From positions 1 through 64,000 of the forward strand of contig NZ_VWRN01000074.1 of assembly GCF_008632125.1 (NCBI RefSeq): a stretch of 64,000 bases of DNA, given 5' to 3'. Numbering within the stretch: position 1 is the stretch's first letter; every line of letters starts with the position of its first letter. This stretch comes from Cupriavidus cauae (GTDB lineage Bacteria > Pseudomonadota > Gammaproteobacteria > Burkholderiales > Burkholderiaceae). Position numbers and translations under genes: made by a program. Below, in pieces: positions 1 through 11,001 of the stretch. The notes beneath the pieces were generated by a model, which had not been told where the DNA came from, did no database searches, and saw only the letters and a list, made by a program, of their open reading frames with translations.

Positions 1-82
1 CGCCGCTCCGGCCGCTCCGTCGGCCGCCGCCCCGGCCGCGGCCGCCGGCGCCACCGAGCAGCAAGCGGCGCCGCGCCAGTAA
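1..82 (+). CDS. 3' end of an unidentified gene (partial)
   Basis: An open frame enters from the left edge and ends at the TAA at 80-82. The visible 26 residues are almost all Ala and Pro, followed by a short polar end (TEQQAAPRQ). Such Ala/Pro-rich tails are common low-complexity C-termini in GC-rich Burkholderiales and do not reveal the function. Its stop lies 69 bases before the prpD start, so it could be the preceding gene of the same transcription unit. The product cannot be named from this fragment. Confidence 0.5.
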   Translation, partial: AAPAAPSAAAPAAAAGATEQQAAPRQ

Positions 83-151
83 GACGCGGTACCCGGCCCC
101 GCGCTTGCATGCCGCGCGGGGCCACGCAGCACCACACCCAGGAGAAGTGTC

Positions 152-1627
152 GTGTCCGCAGCCAGTCCGAATCTCCGTCCAAATCCCCATCCGCAGGCCC
201 GGCCCGAGCCGGACCAGGTGCTGGTCGACATCGCCGACTATGTGACCCGGTACCAGGTCAAGAGCGCCCTCGCCTACGACACCGCCCGCAACTGCCTGAT
301 CGACACGCTCGGCTGCGGCCTCGAGGCGCTGTCCTACCCCGCCTGCACCAAGCTGCTCGGCCCGATCGTGCCTGGCACCGTCGTGCCGCACGGCGCCCGG
401 GTCCCCGGCACCCAGTTTCAGCTCGACCCCGTTCAGGCCGCCTTCAACATCGGCACGATGATCCGCTGGCTGGACTTCAACGACACCTGGCTGGCGGCCG
501 AGTGGGGCCATCCGTCCGACAACCTGGGCGGCATCCTGGCCACCGCCGACTGGCTGTCGCGCCAGCGCGTCGCGGGCGGCAGGAAGCCGCTGACGATGAA
601 GGACGTGCTGACCGCGATGATCAAGGCCCACGAGATCCAGGGCTGCATCGCGCTGGAGAATTCGTTCAACAAGGTGGGGCTGGACCACGTGGTGCTGGTC
701 AAGGTCGCCTCCACCGCCGTGGTCGCGCAGATGCTGGGCCTGTCGCGCGACGAGATCGTCGATGCGCTGTCGCTGGCCTGGGTCGACGGCCAGAGCCTGC
801 GCACCTATCGGCATGCGCCGAATACCGGCAGCCGCAAGAGCTGGGCCGCCGGCGACGCCACCAGCCGCGCGGTGCGGCTGGCGCTGATCGCCAGGACCGG
901 CGAGATGGGGTATCCCTCGGTGCTGACGGCCAAGACCTGGGGCTTCTACGACGTGCTGTTCGACGGCAAGCCGTTCCGCTTCCAGCGCCCGTACGGCACC
1001 TACGTGATGGAGAACGTGCTGTTCAAGATCTCGTTCCCGGCCGAATTCCACGCGCAGACCGCGGTCGAAGCCGCGATGACGCTGCACGGGCTGCTGGACG
1101 GCATGGGGCGCACGGCGGCCGAGATCCGGCGCGTGACCATCCGTACCCACGAGGCGTGCCTGCGCATCATCGACAAGAAGGGGCCGCTGGCCAATCCGGC
1201 CGACCGCGACCACTGCATCCAGTACATGGTGGCGGTGCCGCTGCTGTTCGGGCGGCTGACCGCCGAGGATTACGAGGACAGCGTCGCCGCCGATCCGCGC
1301 ATCGATGCGCTGCGCGAAAAGATCGCCTGTGTCGAGGATGCCGGCTTCACCGCCGACTATCACGATCCGGACAAGCGCTCGATCGCCAACGCGCTGACGG
1401 TCGAACTGACCGACGGCACGGTGCTGCCCGAGGTGGCGGTCGAATACCCGATCGGACACCGGCGGCGGCGCGAGGACGGCATCCCGCTGCTGGTCGAGAA
1501 ATTCCGCACCAATCTGGCACGCCGCTTTCCGCCGAAACAGCAGCAGGCGATCCTCGACGTGTCGCTGGACCAGGCGGCGCTGGAGGCGATGCCGGTGCAC
1601 GAGTACGTCGACCTGTATGTCATATAG
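152..1627 (+). CDS. prpD: 2-methylcitrate dehydratase PrpD
   Basis: This cytoplasmic enzyme dehydrates 2-methylcitrate in the methylcitrate cycle for propionyl-CoA breakdown. The 491-residue product matches E. coli PrpD nearly end to end, including stretches such as CLIDTLGCGLEAL, PVQAAFNIGTMIRWLDFND and AEWGHPSDNLGGILATADW, and the usual C-terminal end LYVI. PrpD proteins are about 480-490 residues, so it is full length. The start is GTG at 152, chosen because an AGGAGAAG ribosome binding site lies just upstream (140-147). It is followed by acnA after 267 bases. PrpBC are not in view, so the rest of the methylcitrate cycle must be elsewhere; the AcnA neighbour may hydrate the 2-methyl-cis-aconitate product. 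Confidence 0.96.
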   Translation: MSAASPNLRPNPHPQARPEPDQVLVDIADYVTRYQVKSALAYDTARNCLIDTLGCGLEALSYPACTKLLGPIVPGTVVPHGARVPGTQFQLDPVQAAFNIGTMIRWLDFNDTWLAAEWGHPSDNLGGILATADWLSRQRVAGGRKPLTMKDVLTAMIKAHEIQGCIALENSFNKVGLDHVVLVKVASTAVVAQMLGLSRDEIVDALSLAWVDGQSLRTYRHAPNTGSRKSWAAGDATSRAVRLALIARTGEMGYPSVLTAKTWGFYDVLFDGKPFRFQRPYGTYVMENVLFKISFPAEFHAQTAVEAAMTLHGLLDGMGRTAAEIRRVTIRTHEACLRIIDKKGPLANPADRDHCIQYMVAVPLLFGRLTAEDYEDSVAADPRIDALREKIACVEDAGFTADYHDPDKRSIANALTVELTDGTVLPEVAVEYPIGHRRRREDGIPLLVEKFRTNLARRFPPKQQQAILDVSLDQAALEAMPVHEYVDLYVI

Positions 1628-1894
1628 CGTCGCCTCGGCATCGCTGGATGCCGCTCCGGCGCTTCGGGTCATCATCCCAGAATGTGATTTGTTTAGCTCT
1701 TTTACTGGTATAGGATGCGCGAGGCCGAAGTGGCGTGCCGGTTGCCCGTGCCGAACGTGACGCATAAAGTAATGCTGATGCCGTCACGCCGGCGCTGCAG
1801 TCGCCGCCCGCCACGTCATGTCGATGCGCAGCGAAGTTCGCACAACGTCCGCACGAAGTCCCGCAAATAGCACCTCTTCGATTGGAGTCAGGCA

Positions 1895-4600
<2,706 letters not shown>

Positions 4601-4692
4601 ACGCCGCGCCATGAAGGCCGCGCCATGGCCCCCGGTGGCATTCGCCGCCCGGGGCGATGGCGCGGTCATCGCCTTGTCATGACTCCGTCATC

Positions 4693-4755
4693 GCCGCTTC
4701 ATGGCCGCTGCATGGCCGCTTCATGGCCGCTGCATGGCCACTTCATGGCCGCATG
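4693..4755. repeat. 11-bp tandem repeat (about 5 copies)
   Basis: Five consecutive copies of the unit GCCGCTTCATG, with one- or two-base variants, and a partial sixth fill most of the gap between acnA and the small membrane peptide gene. It holds no gene. The unit is not a multiple of three, as expected for non-coding minisatellite DNA. Confidence 0.8.
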
Positions 4756-4851
4756 TAAGTTCCACGCAAGCCTGCGCTGCCACACTCGGTCTCATCCATA
4801 GAACAGCGCGGCCCCTCCCTGGCGGCCGCCAACGAGACCTAGGAGACAAGC

Positions 4852-5001
4852 ATGGCCAAGATCCTGATCGCCTTTATCGTCATCGCCGGCGCCGCCCTGA
4901 TGCTGCTGATGCAGGGAGGCGGCGACGTCTCGATGGGTGGCGAGCAACACGGCACCGAGACCCACGCGCCGGCCTCGGGCGAGGCCAAGCCCCAGAAGTG
5001 A
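4852..5001 (+). CDS. Small single-pass membrane peptide (49 aa)
   Basis: This is a 49-codon gene with a strong AGGAGACA ribosome binding site (4841-4848) just before the ATG. The product begins MAKILIAFIVIAGAALMLLM, one uninterrupted hydrophobic helix of about 17 residues after a single Lys. A Gly-rich hinge and a hydrophilic tail of about 25 residues follow, ending in APASGEAKPQK. The pattern suggests an inner-membrane peptide with a short soluble tail; it could instead be a signal-anchored protein. No function is recognised. The good ribosome binding site, the clean hydrophobic/hydrophilic split and its position between repeats and a conserved gene argue that it is real. Confidence 0.7.
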   Translation: MAKILIAFIVIAGAALMLLMQGGGDVSMGGEQHGTETHAPASGEAKPQK

Positions 5002-5212
5002 CCGGGCAGCCCTGACGGGCTTGTGGCAAGGCGGACACCGTTCCGATGCGTCGCCCGGCAGCACCGCGCCGGTCCGGCAGGCACCTGCCGTATCGCTTGC
5101 GGATGCGCACTAGATGCGGGCGATGCCGACACGCCGACGATGCGGCGCATGGCACATCCATCAGGGTTTGCCCATGTGTTGGCTGGGCCGTGTCAACGCA
5201 ACGAGTAGAATA

Positions 5213-5231
5213 CCGTTTTACCGAAAAACGG
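5213..5231 (+). promoter_or_regulatory. Inverted repeat upstream of the DUF2863 gene
   Basis: CCGTTTT and AAAACGG form a perfect 7-bp inverted repeat around a 5-base loop, ending 13 bases before the ATG at 5245. A -10-like TAGAAT sits just upstream at 5206-5211, but I see no matching -35. The repeat would lie in the short 5' leader, as an operator or as an RNA hairpin near the start codon. No clear Shine-Dalgarno separates it from the ATG. Confidence 0.4.
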
Positions 5232-5244
5232 ATGAACTCAGCAT

Positions 5245-6447
5245 ATGGCAGGTTTTCGCCCCAAGGCCTCTCAACGACTGTCGCCGGACGCCGAGCGTCT
5301 CGTCGCCGACGCGCTCGCACTCGATGCGTCGGGTAGCCGCATGGAGGACGCGTATTGGGAACGGCGCCTATCGCAACGCCTGGGCCGGCTGCTGAAAAAC
5401 GGCAGCCAGTCGGCGCTGGACGCCGCGCTCGAGCATCTGTTCAAGCACAACGTCGACGCCTCCGACGTCCTCGCCGAGCAGGCCGAGACGCTGGCCGAGT
5501 CGGCCACCGTCGAGATCGACGGCGTGCGTTACGACGCGCTGCTGATCGCGGCGCCGATCCTGGCCCACACCCGCTACGCGATTCCGTCGGGCGCGCTCAA
5601 GCCCGAGCAGGCGCAGACGCTGGCCGTCCACCTGCAGGCCCATGTAGTGGCCTCGAATGCCCGCATGGCGCTGTCGCCGTATCTGTACAGCATCGACCAG
5701 TTGCCGCGCACCCATAGCGACACCTTCGCGCTGACCCACAAGCTGATCTCGGCCGCGCTGGCCGGCGTCGCGCCCAAGGTCGATCTGCGCGACCTGCCCG
5801 AGACCGCGCCCATCCTGGCCGATCCGCGCTATCTGCTGGCGGTGGTGGTCGCCGAGCACGAGCAGCCGCTGTTCCGCTGGCAGGAGGAATCGAAGGAGCA
5901 CCATGCCGAGCGCTCGGTGTGCCTGGAGCAATGGCGCACCCAGGTCCAGCCCTCGCTGGCGCTGCTGCTGCCGGGCTGCGAGTTCGAGCTGCTGCTGCCC
6001 GACGCCTTCTTCCTGTCGTGCCGCGAGTCGGACAAGAGCATCCGTCCGCTGACCGTGCGCGCGGCGGTCAACTATCTGTGCGGCACGCTCGATATCACGG
6101 CCGGCCAGCTGGCGGCCGTCACCGCGGCCTTCGGCGAGGACGAGGTCGAGGAATACCGCGTCGCCTTCACGATGCGCGGCGAGAAGGACGTGATCTACGG
6201 CATCGTCTGGCCGGTCTATGGCCGCGAGTCGGGCGAGATCGACGACAGCGGGCAAGGCAATCCGCTCGAACAGATCTGCGAGGAACTGCGCAACGCCGGC
6301 GTCGACGACATCTTCCGCCACGCCTCGCTGTTCGATCCCGAGTACTGCGAGGACTGCGGCACGCCGCTGTACGCGGACCGTTCCGGCGAGATCGTGCACG
6401 CCGAGCTGCCCGAGGACGCGCCGACGCAGCAGCCGCTGTTCCACTGA
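5245..6447 (+). CDS. DUF2863 family protein
   Basis: This is a 400-residue soluble protein that I recognise as the betaproteobacterial DUF2863 family; its biochemical role is unknown. There is no signal peptide or membrane segment. The N-terminal 60 residues are helical and Arg/Leu-rich (RLSQRLGRLLKNG). The C-terminus has a CEDCGTPLYAD motif that could be a half zinc knuckle, and the end is acidic (AELPEDAPTQQ). It is monocistronic: a hairpin terminator follows, and the next gene is convergent. The start at 5245 has a weak ribosome binding site; no better in-frame start is visible. The family assignment rests on memory of sequence style and should be confirmed. Confidence 0.75.
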   Translation: MAGFRPKASQRLSPDAERLVADALALDASGSRMEDAYWERRLSQRLGRLLKNGSQSALDAALEHLFKHNVDASDVLAEQAETLAESATVEIDGVRYDALLIAAPILAHTRYAIPSGALKPEQAQTLAVHLQAHVVASNARMALSPYLYSIDQLPRTHSDTFALTHKLISAALAGVAPKVDLRDLPETAPILADPRYLLAVVVAEHEQPLFRWQEESKEHHAERSVCLEQWRTQVQPSLALLLPGCEFELLLPDAFFLSCRESDKSIRPLTVRAAVNYLCGTLDITAGQLAAVTAAFGEDEVEEYRVAFTMRGEKDVIYGIVWPVYGRESGEIDDSGQGNPLEQICEELRNAGVDDIFRHASLFDPEYCEDCGTPLYADRSGEIVHAELPEDAPTQQPLFH

Positions 6448-6476
6448 GCCGCGCGAGGCGGCAACGGAACGACCCG

Positions 6477-6500
6477 ACGGCCCGCAACCCTGCGGGCCGT
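6477..6500 (+). terminator. Hairpin terminator between convergent genes
   Basis: CGGCCCGCA and TGCGGGCCG pair perfectly around a 4-base ACCC loop, extended by one A-T pair, and the sequence after it is TTGTC. It lies 30 bases after the DUF2863 stop and 60 bases before the end of the convergent methyltransferase gene. The U-tract is weak. Confidence 0.6.
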
Positions 6501-6558
6501 TGTCATTGCGGCGTGGCTCGTTGAGACGCGGACCGTTGCCCTTGCGCCGGGCCCGTTG

Positions 6559-7236
6559 TCATTGCGGCGCCGGCCCCTCGCTGACGCAGCGCCACAGCGG
6601 GTGGCCCGAGGCCTGGTACTTGCGCTCGAACGGCGTCATCGGCTGCGCCGGATGCCAGAGCTCGGTACGGGCGGGCCGGCCCACCAGCGCCAGCGCCTGC
6701 GCGAATTCGTCGATATACACCGGCCAGTTGCTGCGGCACTCCAGATAGTCACCGCAGGCGGCCAGCGCGGGAAACACCGCATGGCCGTGCCAGCGCCGTC
6801 CGAGATGCCCGATCTTGGGCCAGGGATTGGGATACAGCACGTAGTGGCGCGACACCGCGATGCGGTCGCGCTGCAGCAGGCGCCAGACGTCCACCAGATC
6901 GGCGCGCGCCCAGACAAAGTTGTCGGGGAGCGCGCCCTGCCACCAGTCCTTGCCGGCGGTCAGCCGCTTCTCGGACTGATCGACGCCGATGACGAAATAG
7001 TCCGGAAAGGCCTGCGCCAGCCGCAGCGTGCTTTCGCCGACGCCGCAGCCGGCATCGAGGATCAGCGGCGCGCCGCCGGCGGCCTGCCAGCTGGCCAGCG
7101 CCGCGTCGAGCGCGCGCCGGCTGACCTCGCCGATCGGCTTGCGGAACGGTTCGGCGAGATGGCGGGCGACGCGGGTGGCAAGCTGGTGGTGGGCATCGGT
7201 CTGGGCCGACGCGATCGGGCGGGAGTTGGCGAACAT
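6559..7236 (-). CDS. TrmB-like SAM-dependent methyltransferase
   Basis: This 225-residue class I methyltransferase resembles tRNA (guanine-N7-)-methyltransferase TrmB. It has the SAM-binding motif ILDAGCGVGESTL (about residues 66-78), an acidic loop VIGVDQSEKR, and YPNPWPK, which corresponds to the TrmB signature (F/Y)PDPWPK. The Asn in place of the usual Asp is notable, because that Asp helps position the guanine substrate. The protein may therefore be the divergent TrmB paralogue found in many betaproteobacteria. The start at 7236 (MFANSRPI) was preferred to the longer frame, whose extra N-terminus is only the translated tandem repeat at 7286-7390. It is convergent with the DUF2863 gene. 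Confidence 0.8.
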   Translation of the reverse strand: MFANSRPIASAQTDAHHQLATRVARHLAEPFRKPIGEVSRRALDAALASWQAAGGAPLILDAGCGVGESTLRLAQAFPDYFVIGVDQSEKRLTAGKDWWQGALPDNFVWARADLVDVWRLLQRDRIAVSRHYVLYPNPWPKIGHLGRRWHGHAVFPALAACGDYLECRSNWPVYIDEFAQALALVGRPARTELWHPAQPMTPFERKYQASGHPLWRCVSEGPAPQ

Positions 7237-7285
7237 GGGCGCGATTCTACCGGGCGGGCTCCGGCGGGCGCTCGTTGGTGGACGT

Positions 7286-7390
7286 GCTTCGGTGTTTCGG
7301 TGTTTCGGTGCTTCGGTGGATGGGCTTCGGTGGATGGGCTTCAGTGGACGGGCTTCGGTGGACGGGCTTCGGTGGATGGGCTTCGGTGGG
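7286..7390. repeat. Compound minisatellite (8-bp and 15-bp units)
   Basis: Three copies of an 8-bp TTTCGGTG unit run into about five copies of a 15-bp unit based on GCTTCGGTGGATGGG with C/T and A/G variants. It occupies the centre of the 385-base gap (7237-7621) between the TrmB-like gene and the divergent binding-protein gene. I see no coding sequence in the gap. The remaining part up to 7621 holds only the ribosome binding site AGGAG (7607-7611). Confidence 0.85.
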
Positions 7391-7621
7391 ACGCGCGTCG
7401 GTTCGGGCGCGCCGTGCCTGCGCGACCCGCGCCTGCGGTCGCCATAAGCATATGACGCACGCATCGCACGCCGGCCGCGATTTATCGGCACAATGCGCAC
7501 GAAGCCATCCGCGAACCCGCCTGCCCGGCGTGGCCGCCGTCCTCCCCAATGCGTCGATGTGTCGATGCGGGGACCGGCAAGCCCGCCTCCCGCGCAGGCC
7601 CGTACCAGGAGCCAAGCAACG

Positions 7622-9271
7622 ATGCCGCACCGCCACCGCCCCCTTCACAAGTCCCGCCAGACGACCCCCGCCCAACCGTCCCGCCGCGGCTGGCTGCGCA
7701 CCAGCGCCGCGCTGCTGGCCACGCTGAGCGCCAGCGCGGCCCTCACGCTGCTGCCCGCGGGCGCCGCCCAGGCCGAGGACCTGCGCATTGGCCTGGCGGC
7801 CGACGTCACCTCGATGGACCCGCACTGGAACAACGCCGGGCCCAACAACGCGATCGCGCTGCATATCTTCGAGTCGCTGGTGTTCATGGACAAGAACGCC
7901 CGCTACATCCCGGGCCTGGCGCTGTCGTGGAAACCGATCGACGCCACCACCTGGGAAATCAAGCTGCGCCCCAACGTCAAATGGCACGACGGCTCGCCGT
8001 TCACCAGCGAGGACGTCAAGGCGTCGCTGCAGCGCCCCGAGAAGCTGACCAACGCGCCGGGCTCGTTCACCAGCTACACCAAGCCGATCGCGCGCATCGA
8101 CACGCCGGACCCGCTGACGGTGCGGCTGACCATGAACGTGCGGAACTACGCCAACCTCGCCAACGACCTGAACAGCGTGCCGATCATGCCCAAGCGCATC
8201 GCGGCCACGCTGAACCAGACCGACTTCGACAGCGGCAAGGCGATGATCGGCACCGGGCCGTTCAAGTTCGTCCGCTTCGCGCGCGGCAGCGAGATCGTGA
8301 TGGAGCGCAATCCGGACTACTGGGGTCCGAAGCCCGAGTGGGACCGCGCGGTGTTCCGCATCATCACCGACAGCGGCGCGCGCACCTCGGCGCTGCTCGC
8401 CGGCGACGTCGACGTGATCGAAAGCGTGCCGTCGGCCGACGTGGCCAAGCTGAAGAAGGATGCGCGCTTTCGCATCGAGCAGCAGGTCTCGTGGCGCACG
8501 ATCTTCTGGCAGATGGACCAGTGGCGCGACGATCCGCCCTATGTGACCGACCGCGCCGGCAAGCCGCTCGGCAAGAACCCGTTCAAGGATGCGCGCGTGC
8601 GTGCCGCGATCAGCCATGCGCTGAACCGCGACGCGATCGTCTCGCGCATCATGGAAGGCTTGGCGGTGCCGGCCTCGTCGATCGTCTCGCCGCAGATCTT
8701 CGGCCATCCGGGCACCAAGCCGGACGCCTACGATCCGCAGCGCGCCAAGCAGTTGCTGGCGCAGGCGGGCTATCCGAACGGCTTCGGCCTGACGCTGCAT
8801 GCGACCAACAACCGCTATCTGAACGATGCCGCGGTGGCGCAGGCCACCGCCAGCATGCTGACGCGCATCGGCATCCAGACCAAGGTCGAGACGATGCCGG
8901 TGGCGGCGTACTTCACGCGCGCGCGCCAGGGCGATTTTTCCTTCCAGATGCTGGGCTGGGGCTCGGCCGCGGCCGACGTCGCGCTGCGCTCGATCACGGG
9001 CACGCCCGATCCCAAGACGGGCTACGGCACGTGGAACTGGGGGCGCTACAGCAATCCGCAGCTGGACAAGCTGATCGAGACCTCGCTGACGACGATCAGC
9101 AGCGACAAGGCGCGCGAGGAGAACGCGCGCACCGCGGCCAGGTTCGCGCTGGCCGACCACGCCATCATCCCGTCGCACAGCCAGCTTGCAATGTGGGCGA
9201 TGCGCAAGGGCGTACGCTACGAAGCCCGCACCGACGAATGGTCGCTGGCGCAGTTCTTCCACAAGGAATAA
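7622..9271 (+). CDS. Periplasmic solute-binding protein, peptide/nickel ABC family
   Basis: This is a 549-residue family 5 extracellular binding protein (DppA/OppA/NikA type). The N-terminus SRRGWLRTSAALLATLSA is a twin-arginine motif followed by a hydrophobic core, and cleavage is likely after PAGAAQA, so it should be Tat-exported to the periplasm. The mature protein starts EDLRIGLAADVTSMDPHW, typical of the family, and RGSEIVMERNPDYWG is the conserved family signature. ATG at 7622 has AGGAG ten bases upstream; the longer upstream frame lacks a ribosome binding site. No permease or ATPase gene is adjacent, so it either serves an ABC transporter encoded elsewhere or is an orphan. The ligand cannot be told from the sequence. 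Confidence 0.9.
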   Translation: MPHRHRPLHKSRQTTPAQPSRRGWLRTSAALLATLSASAALTLLPAGAAQAEDLRIGLAADVTSMDPHWNNAGPNNAIALHIFESLVFMDKNARYIPGLALSWKPIDATTWEIKLRPNVKWHDGSPFTSEDVKASLQRPEKLTNAPGSFTSYTKPIARIDTPDPLTVRLTMNVRNYANLANDLNSVPIMPKRIAATLNQTDFDSGKAMIGTGPFKFVRFARGSEIVMERNPDYWGPKPEWDRAVFRIITDSGARTSALLAGDVDVIESVPSADVAKLKKDARFRIEQQVSWRTIFWQMDQWRDDPPYVTDRAGKPLGKNPFKDARVRAAISHALNRDAIVSRIMEGLAVPASSIVSPQIFGHPGTKPDAYDPQRAKQLLAQAGYPNGFGLTLHATNNRYLNDAAVAQATASMLTRIGIQTKVETMPVAAYFTRARQGDFSFQMLGWGSAAADVALRSITGTPDPKTGYGTWNWGRYSNPQLDKLIETSLTTISSDKAREENARTAARFALADHAIIPSHSQLAMWAMRKGVRYEARTDEWSLAQFFHKE

Positions 9272-9314
9272 CGGCGGGCGGGAGGAACCACCTCGCTCTC
9301 CCCGACTCTCCCAC

Positions 9315-9340
9315 CCCTCTCCCCCCTGATCGGGAGAGGG
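9315..9340. repeat. REP-like palindrome, CCCTCTCCC type (degenerate loop)
   Basis: CCCTCTCCC (9315-9323) and GGGAGAGGG (9332-9340) form a perfect 9-bp stem around an 8-base loop. It is followed by AGAACCCC, as in other copies in this window. With the element at 9373 it forms a pair just after the binding-protein gene. Confidence 0.75.
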
Positions 9341-9372
9341 AGAACCCCTGAGCAGAAATCCGGCGAGAGGCG

Positions 9373-9398
9373 CCCCTCTCCCGCGCGCGGGAGAGGGG
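9373..9398. repeat. REP-like palindrome, CCCTCTCCC type (perfect)
   Basis: This is a perfect 26-bp palindrome made of CCCCTCTCCCGCG and its complement, between the convergent binding-protein and spermidine-synthase-like genes. The same core recurs at 28005-28028 and in degenerate form at 9315 and 30868. It may act as the transcription terminator for both convergent genes. Confidence 0.8.
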
Positions 9399-9418
9399 CC
9401 GGGGGAGAGAGCCGCGGC

Positions 9419-10333
9419 TTAAATCCGCAGCCGCTCTTCCTGCCGCGCATTCGCGCGGCGCAAGCCCTTGACCCACTGCCGCGCCGGCAGCCCGGTCGCT
9501 TCCTGCACCACGCGCGCGCGCTGCTCCAGGGTCTCCCAGTCGATATCGATCGCCGGCCCGTTGAAGGCGAGCGCGATCACGTTGCCGTCGTGCACCTCCG
9601 GGAACACCAGCACGCGGTCCTCGAACGCCTCGCAGATCCGCACGATGTTCTTCGGGAAGCTGTCGTGGTCGCCGAACAGGTTGATCGTCATCACGCCAGG
9701 GGCCTTCAGCACGCGCCGGCAGGCCTTGTAGAAGGCCGTGGTGTCCAGCACCGGACCGCGCGCGGTGGCGTCGTACAGATCGACCTGCAGCACGTCGTGC
9801 GCGCCAGTGCTCGCGGGGTCCATCACATAGTCCCAGGCGTCCTGCTCGCGTACCGTCAGCCGCGCATCGTCCTCGCGCAGGCCGAACATGCTGCGCCCGG
9901 CGACGATCACGGCCGGATTCAGTTCGACCGCGGTCACGCGCGCCCTGGCGAAATGCCGATGGCAGAACTTCGTCAGCGAGGCCGCGCCCAGCCCAAGCTG
10001 CGCGATATGGAAATCGCGCTGCGACGGCGACAGGAACAGCAGCCAGGCCATCATCTGCTGCGCGTATTCGAGCTCGATCGCGTCGGGCTTGCGCAGCCGC
10101 ATCGCGCCCTGCACCCACTCGGTACCGAAATGCAGGTAGCGCACGCCATTCCATTCGGAGAAAGTCACCGGCGCAAAGCGCGGCGTCATCCGTTTCTCGT
10201 CGCGGCGATCCTCCGCCGCACCGAGATCGGAGGCGGTGTCGCGATCGTGGCGGCGCGCATTGCGCTCCCGTTCGCCGCGCGCGGGACGGCGGGAAGCCAC
10301 GGCTTCGATCGATTTTCGTTTCAACAGGGTCAT
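9419..10333 (-). CDS. Spermidine-synthase-like protein
   Basis: This is a 304-residue SpeE-fold methyltransferase-like protein. The nucleotide-binding motif IAQLGLGAASLTKFCH and the acidic strand VTAVELNPAVI are clear. At the active site, where true spermidine synthases have DSTDP, this protein reads VDLYDATARGP. It is therefore probably not a polyamine aminopropyltransferase but one of the many SpeE-like paralogues of unknown substrate. The first about 45 residues are Arg-rich and low in complexity. ATG at 10333 was kept because the conserved fold starts near residue 50; M49 (MTPRFAPV, about 10189) is an alternative start. It lies downstream of, and in the same direction as, the DNA glycosylase and htpG. 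Confidence 0.8.
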   Translation of the reverse strand: MTLLKRKSIEAVASRRPARGERERNARRHDRDTASDLGAAEDRRDEKRMTPRFAPVTFSEWNGVRYLHFGTEWVQGAMRLRKPDAIELEYAQQMMAWLLFLSPSQRDFHIAQLGLGAASLTKFCHRHFARARVTAVELNPAVIVAGRSMFGLREDDARLTVREQDAWDYVMDPASTGAHDVLQVDLYDATARGPVLDTTAFYKACRRVLKAPGVMTINLFGDHDSFPKNIVRICEAFEDRVLVFPEVHDGNVIALAFNGPAIDIDWETLEQRARVVQEATGLPARQWVKGLRRANARQEERLRI

Positions 10334-10413
10334 CAGTCAGCAATGCGGCAGGCTACGGAAAGACAGCCCGGGTCCAAGGCGTCCAAGGAGTCCGACGGGC
10401 GGTCCGCGTCAAA

Positions 10414-11001
10414 TCACGGCCGCGATTGTGACAGAAGCGCGCGCCACAGCTGCAGCTTCTGCTCGAAGGTGCGCGCCGCGTGGGCGGGGCTCGACGAGGG
10501 CAGCACCACGGTCTCGTAGCCGGCCGCGGCGAATTGCGGCGCAAAGCGGCCGGATGTGCCGCCGTTGAAGCCGACGCGGCGCAGCGCCGGTGCAAGCTGC
10601 CGCAGGCGCTCGAAATCGTTCGCCTGCGGATGGCGGATATTGGAATCGAGGCTGCCCGGGCGCACGCAGGCGCCCAGCACGTCCCAGATGCCGACGCGAT
10701 GCGCCAGCACGCGCGTCAGCCGCTCGGCATAGGGCAGCTCGGGCAGCGGCTCGCCAAGCAGCGCCCCCAGCAGCGGCCAGAACTGGTTGCGCGGATGCGC
10801 GTAGTACTGGCGCGCCGCCAGCGAGGCGGCGCCCGGGAAGCTGCCGAGGATCAGCACGCGGGTATGGCGGTCGATCACCGGCGGCAGACCTTGCTGCAGG
10901 TCCGCCGGTACCTCCGGTGTTGCAACGGGCGTTGCACCGGGTAGTGCCCCCGCTGCCGCCTCCGGTCGCGCCGCCCGTGGCGCCCCACGCCGGGCCGGCA
11001 T
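10414..11001 (-). CDS. DNA-deoxyinosine (hypoxanthine) glycosylase, UDG superfamily
   Basis: This 195-residue enzyme of the uracil-DNA glycosylase superfamily most resembles family 6 hypoxanthine-DNA glycosylases, which remove deaminated adenine. The active-site block RVLILGSFPGAASLAARQYY with AHPRNQFWPLLG (about residues 48-80) is typical, and VLPSSSPAHA near residue 180 matches the second conserved motif. The first 35 residues are Ala/Pro-rich and non-conserved. Its ATG shares one base with the htpG stop codon (TGATG), so it is translationally coupled to htpG. That coupling would place a base-repair enzyme under heat-shock control. Confidence 0.88.
   Translation of the reverse strand: MPARRGAPRAARPEAAAGALPGATPVATPEVPADLQQGLPPVIDRHTRVLILGSFPGAASLAARQYYAHPRNQFWPLLGALLGEPLPELPYAERLTRVLAHRVGIWDVLGACVRPGSLDSNIRHPQANDFERLRQLAPALRRVGFNGGTSGRFAPQFAAAGYETVVLPSSSPAHAARTFEQKLQLWRALLSQSRP

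Noticed and set aside
1688..1715. Promoter upstream of acnA (TTGTTT and TATAGG)
   Set aside because: The spacing of 14 bases is poor and the AT-rich patch is short; no confident call.
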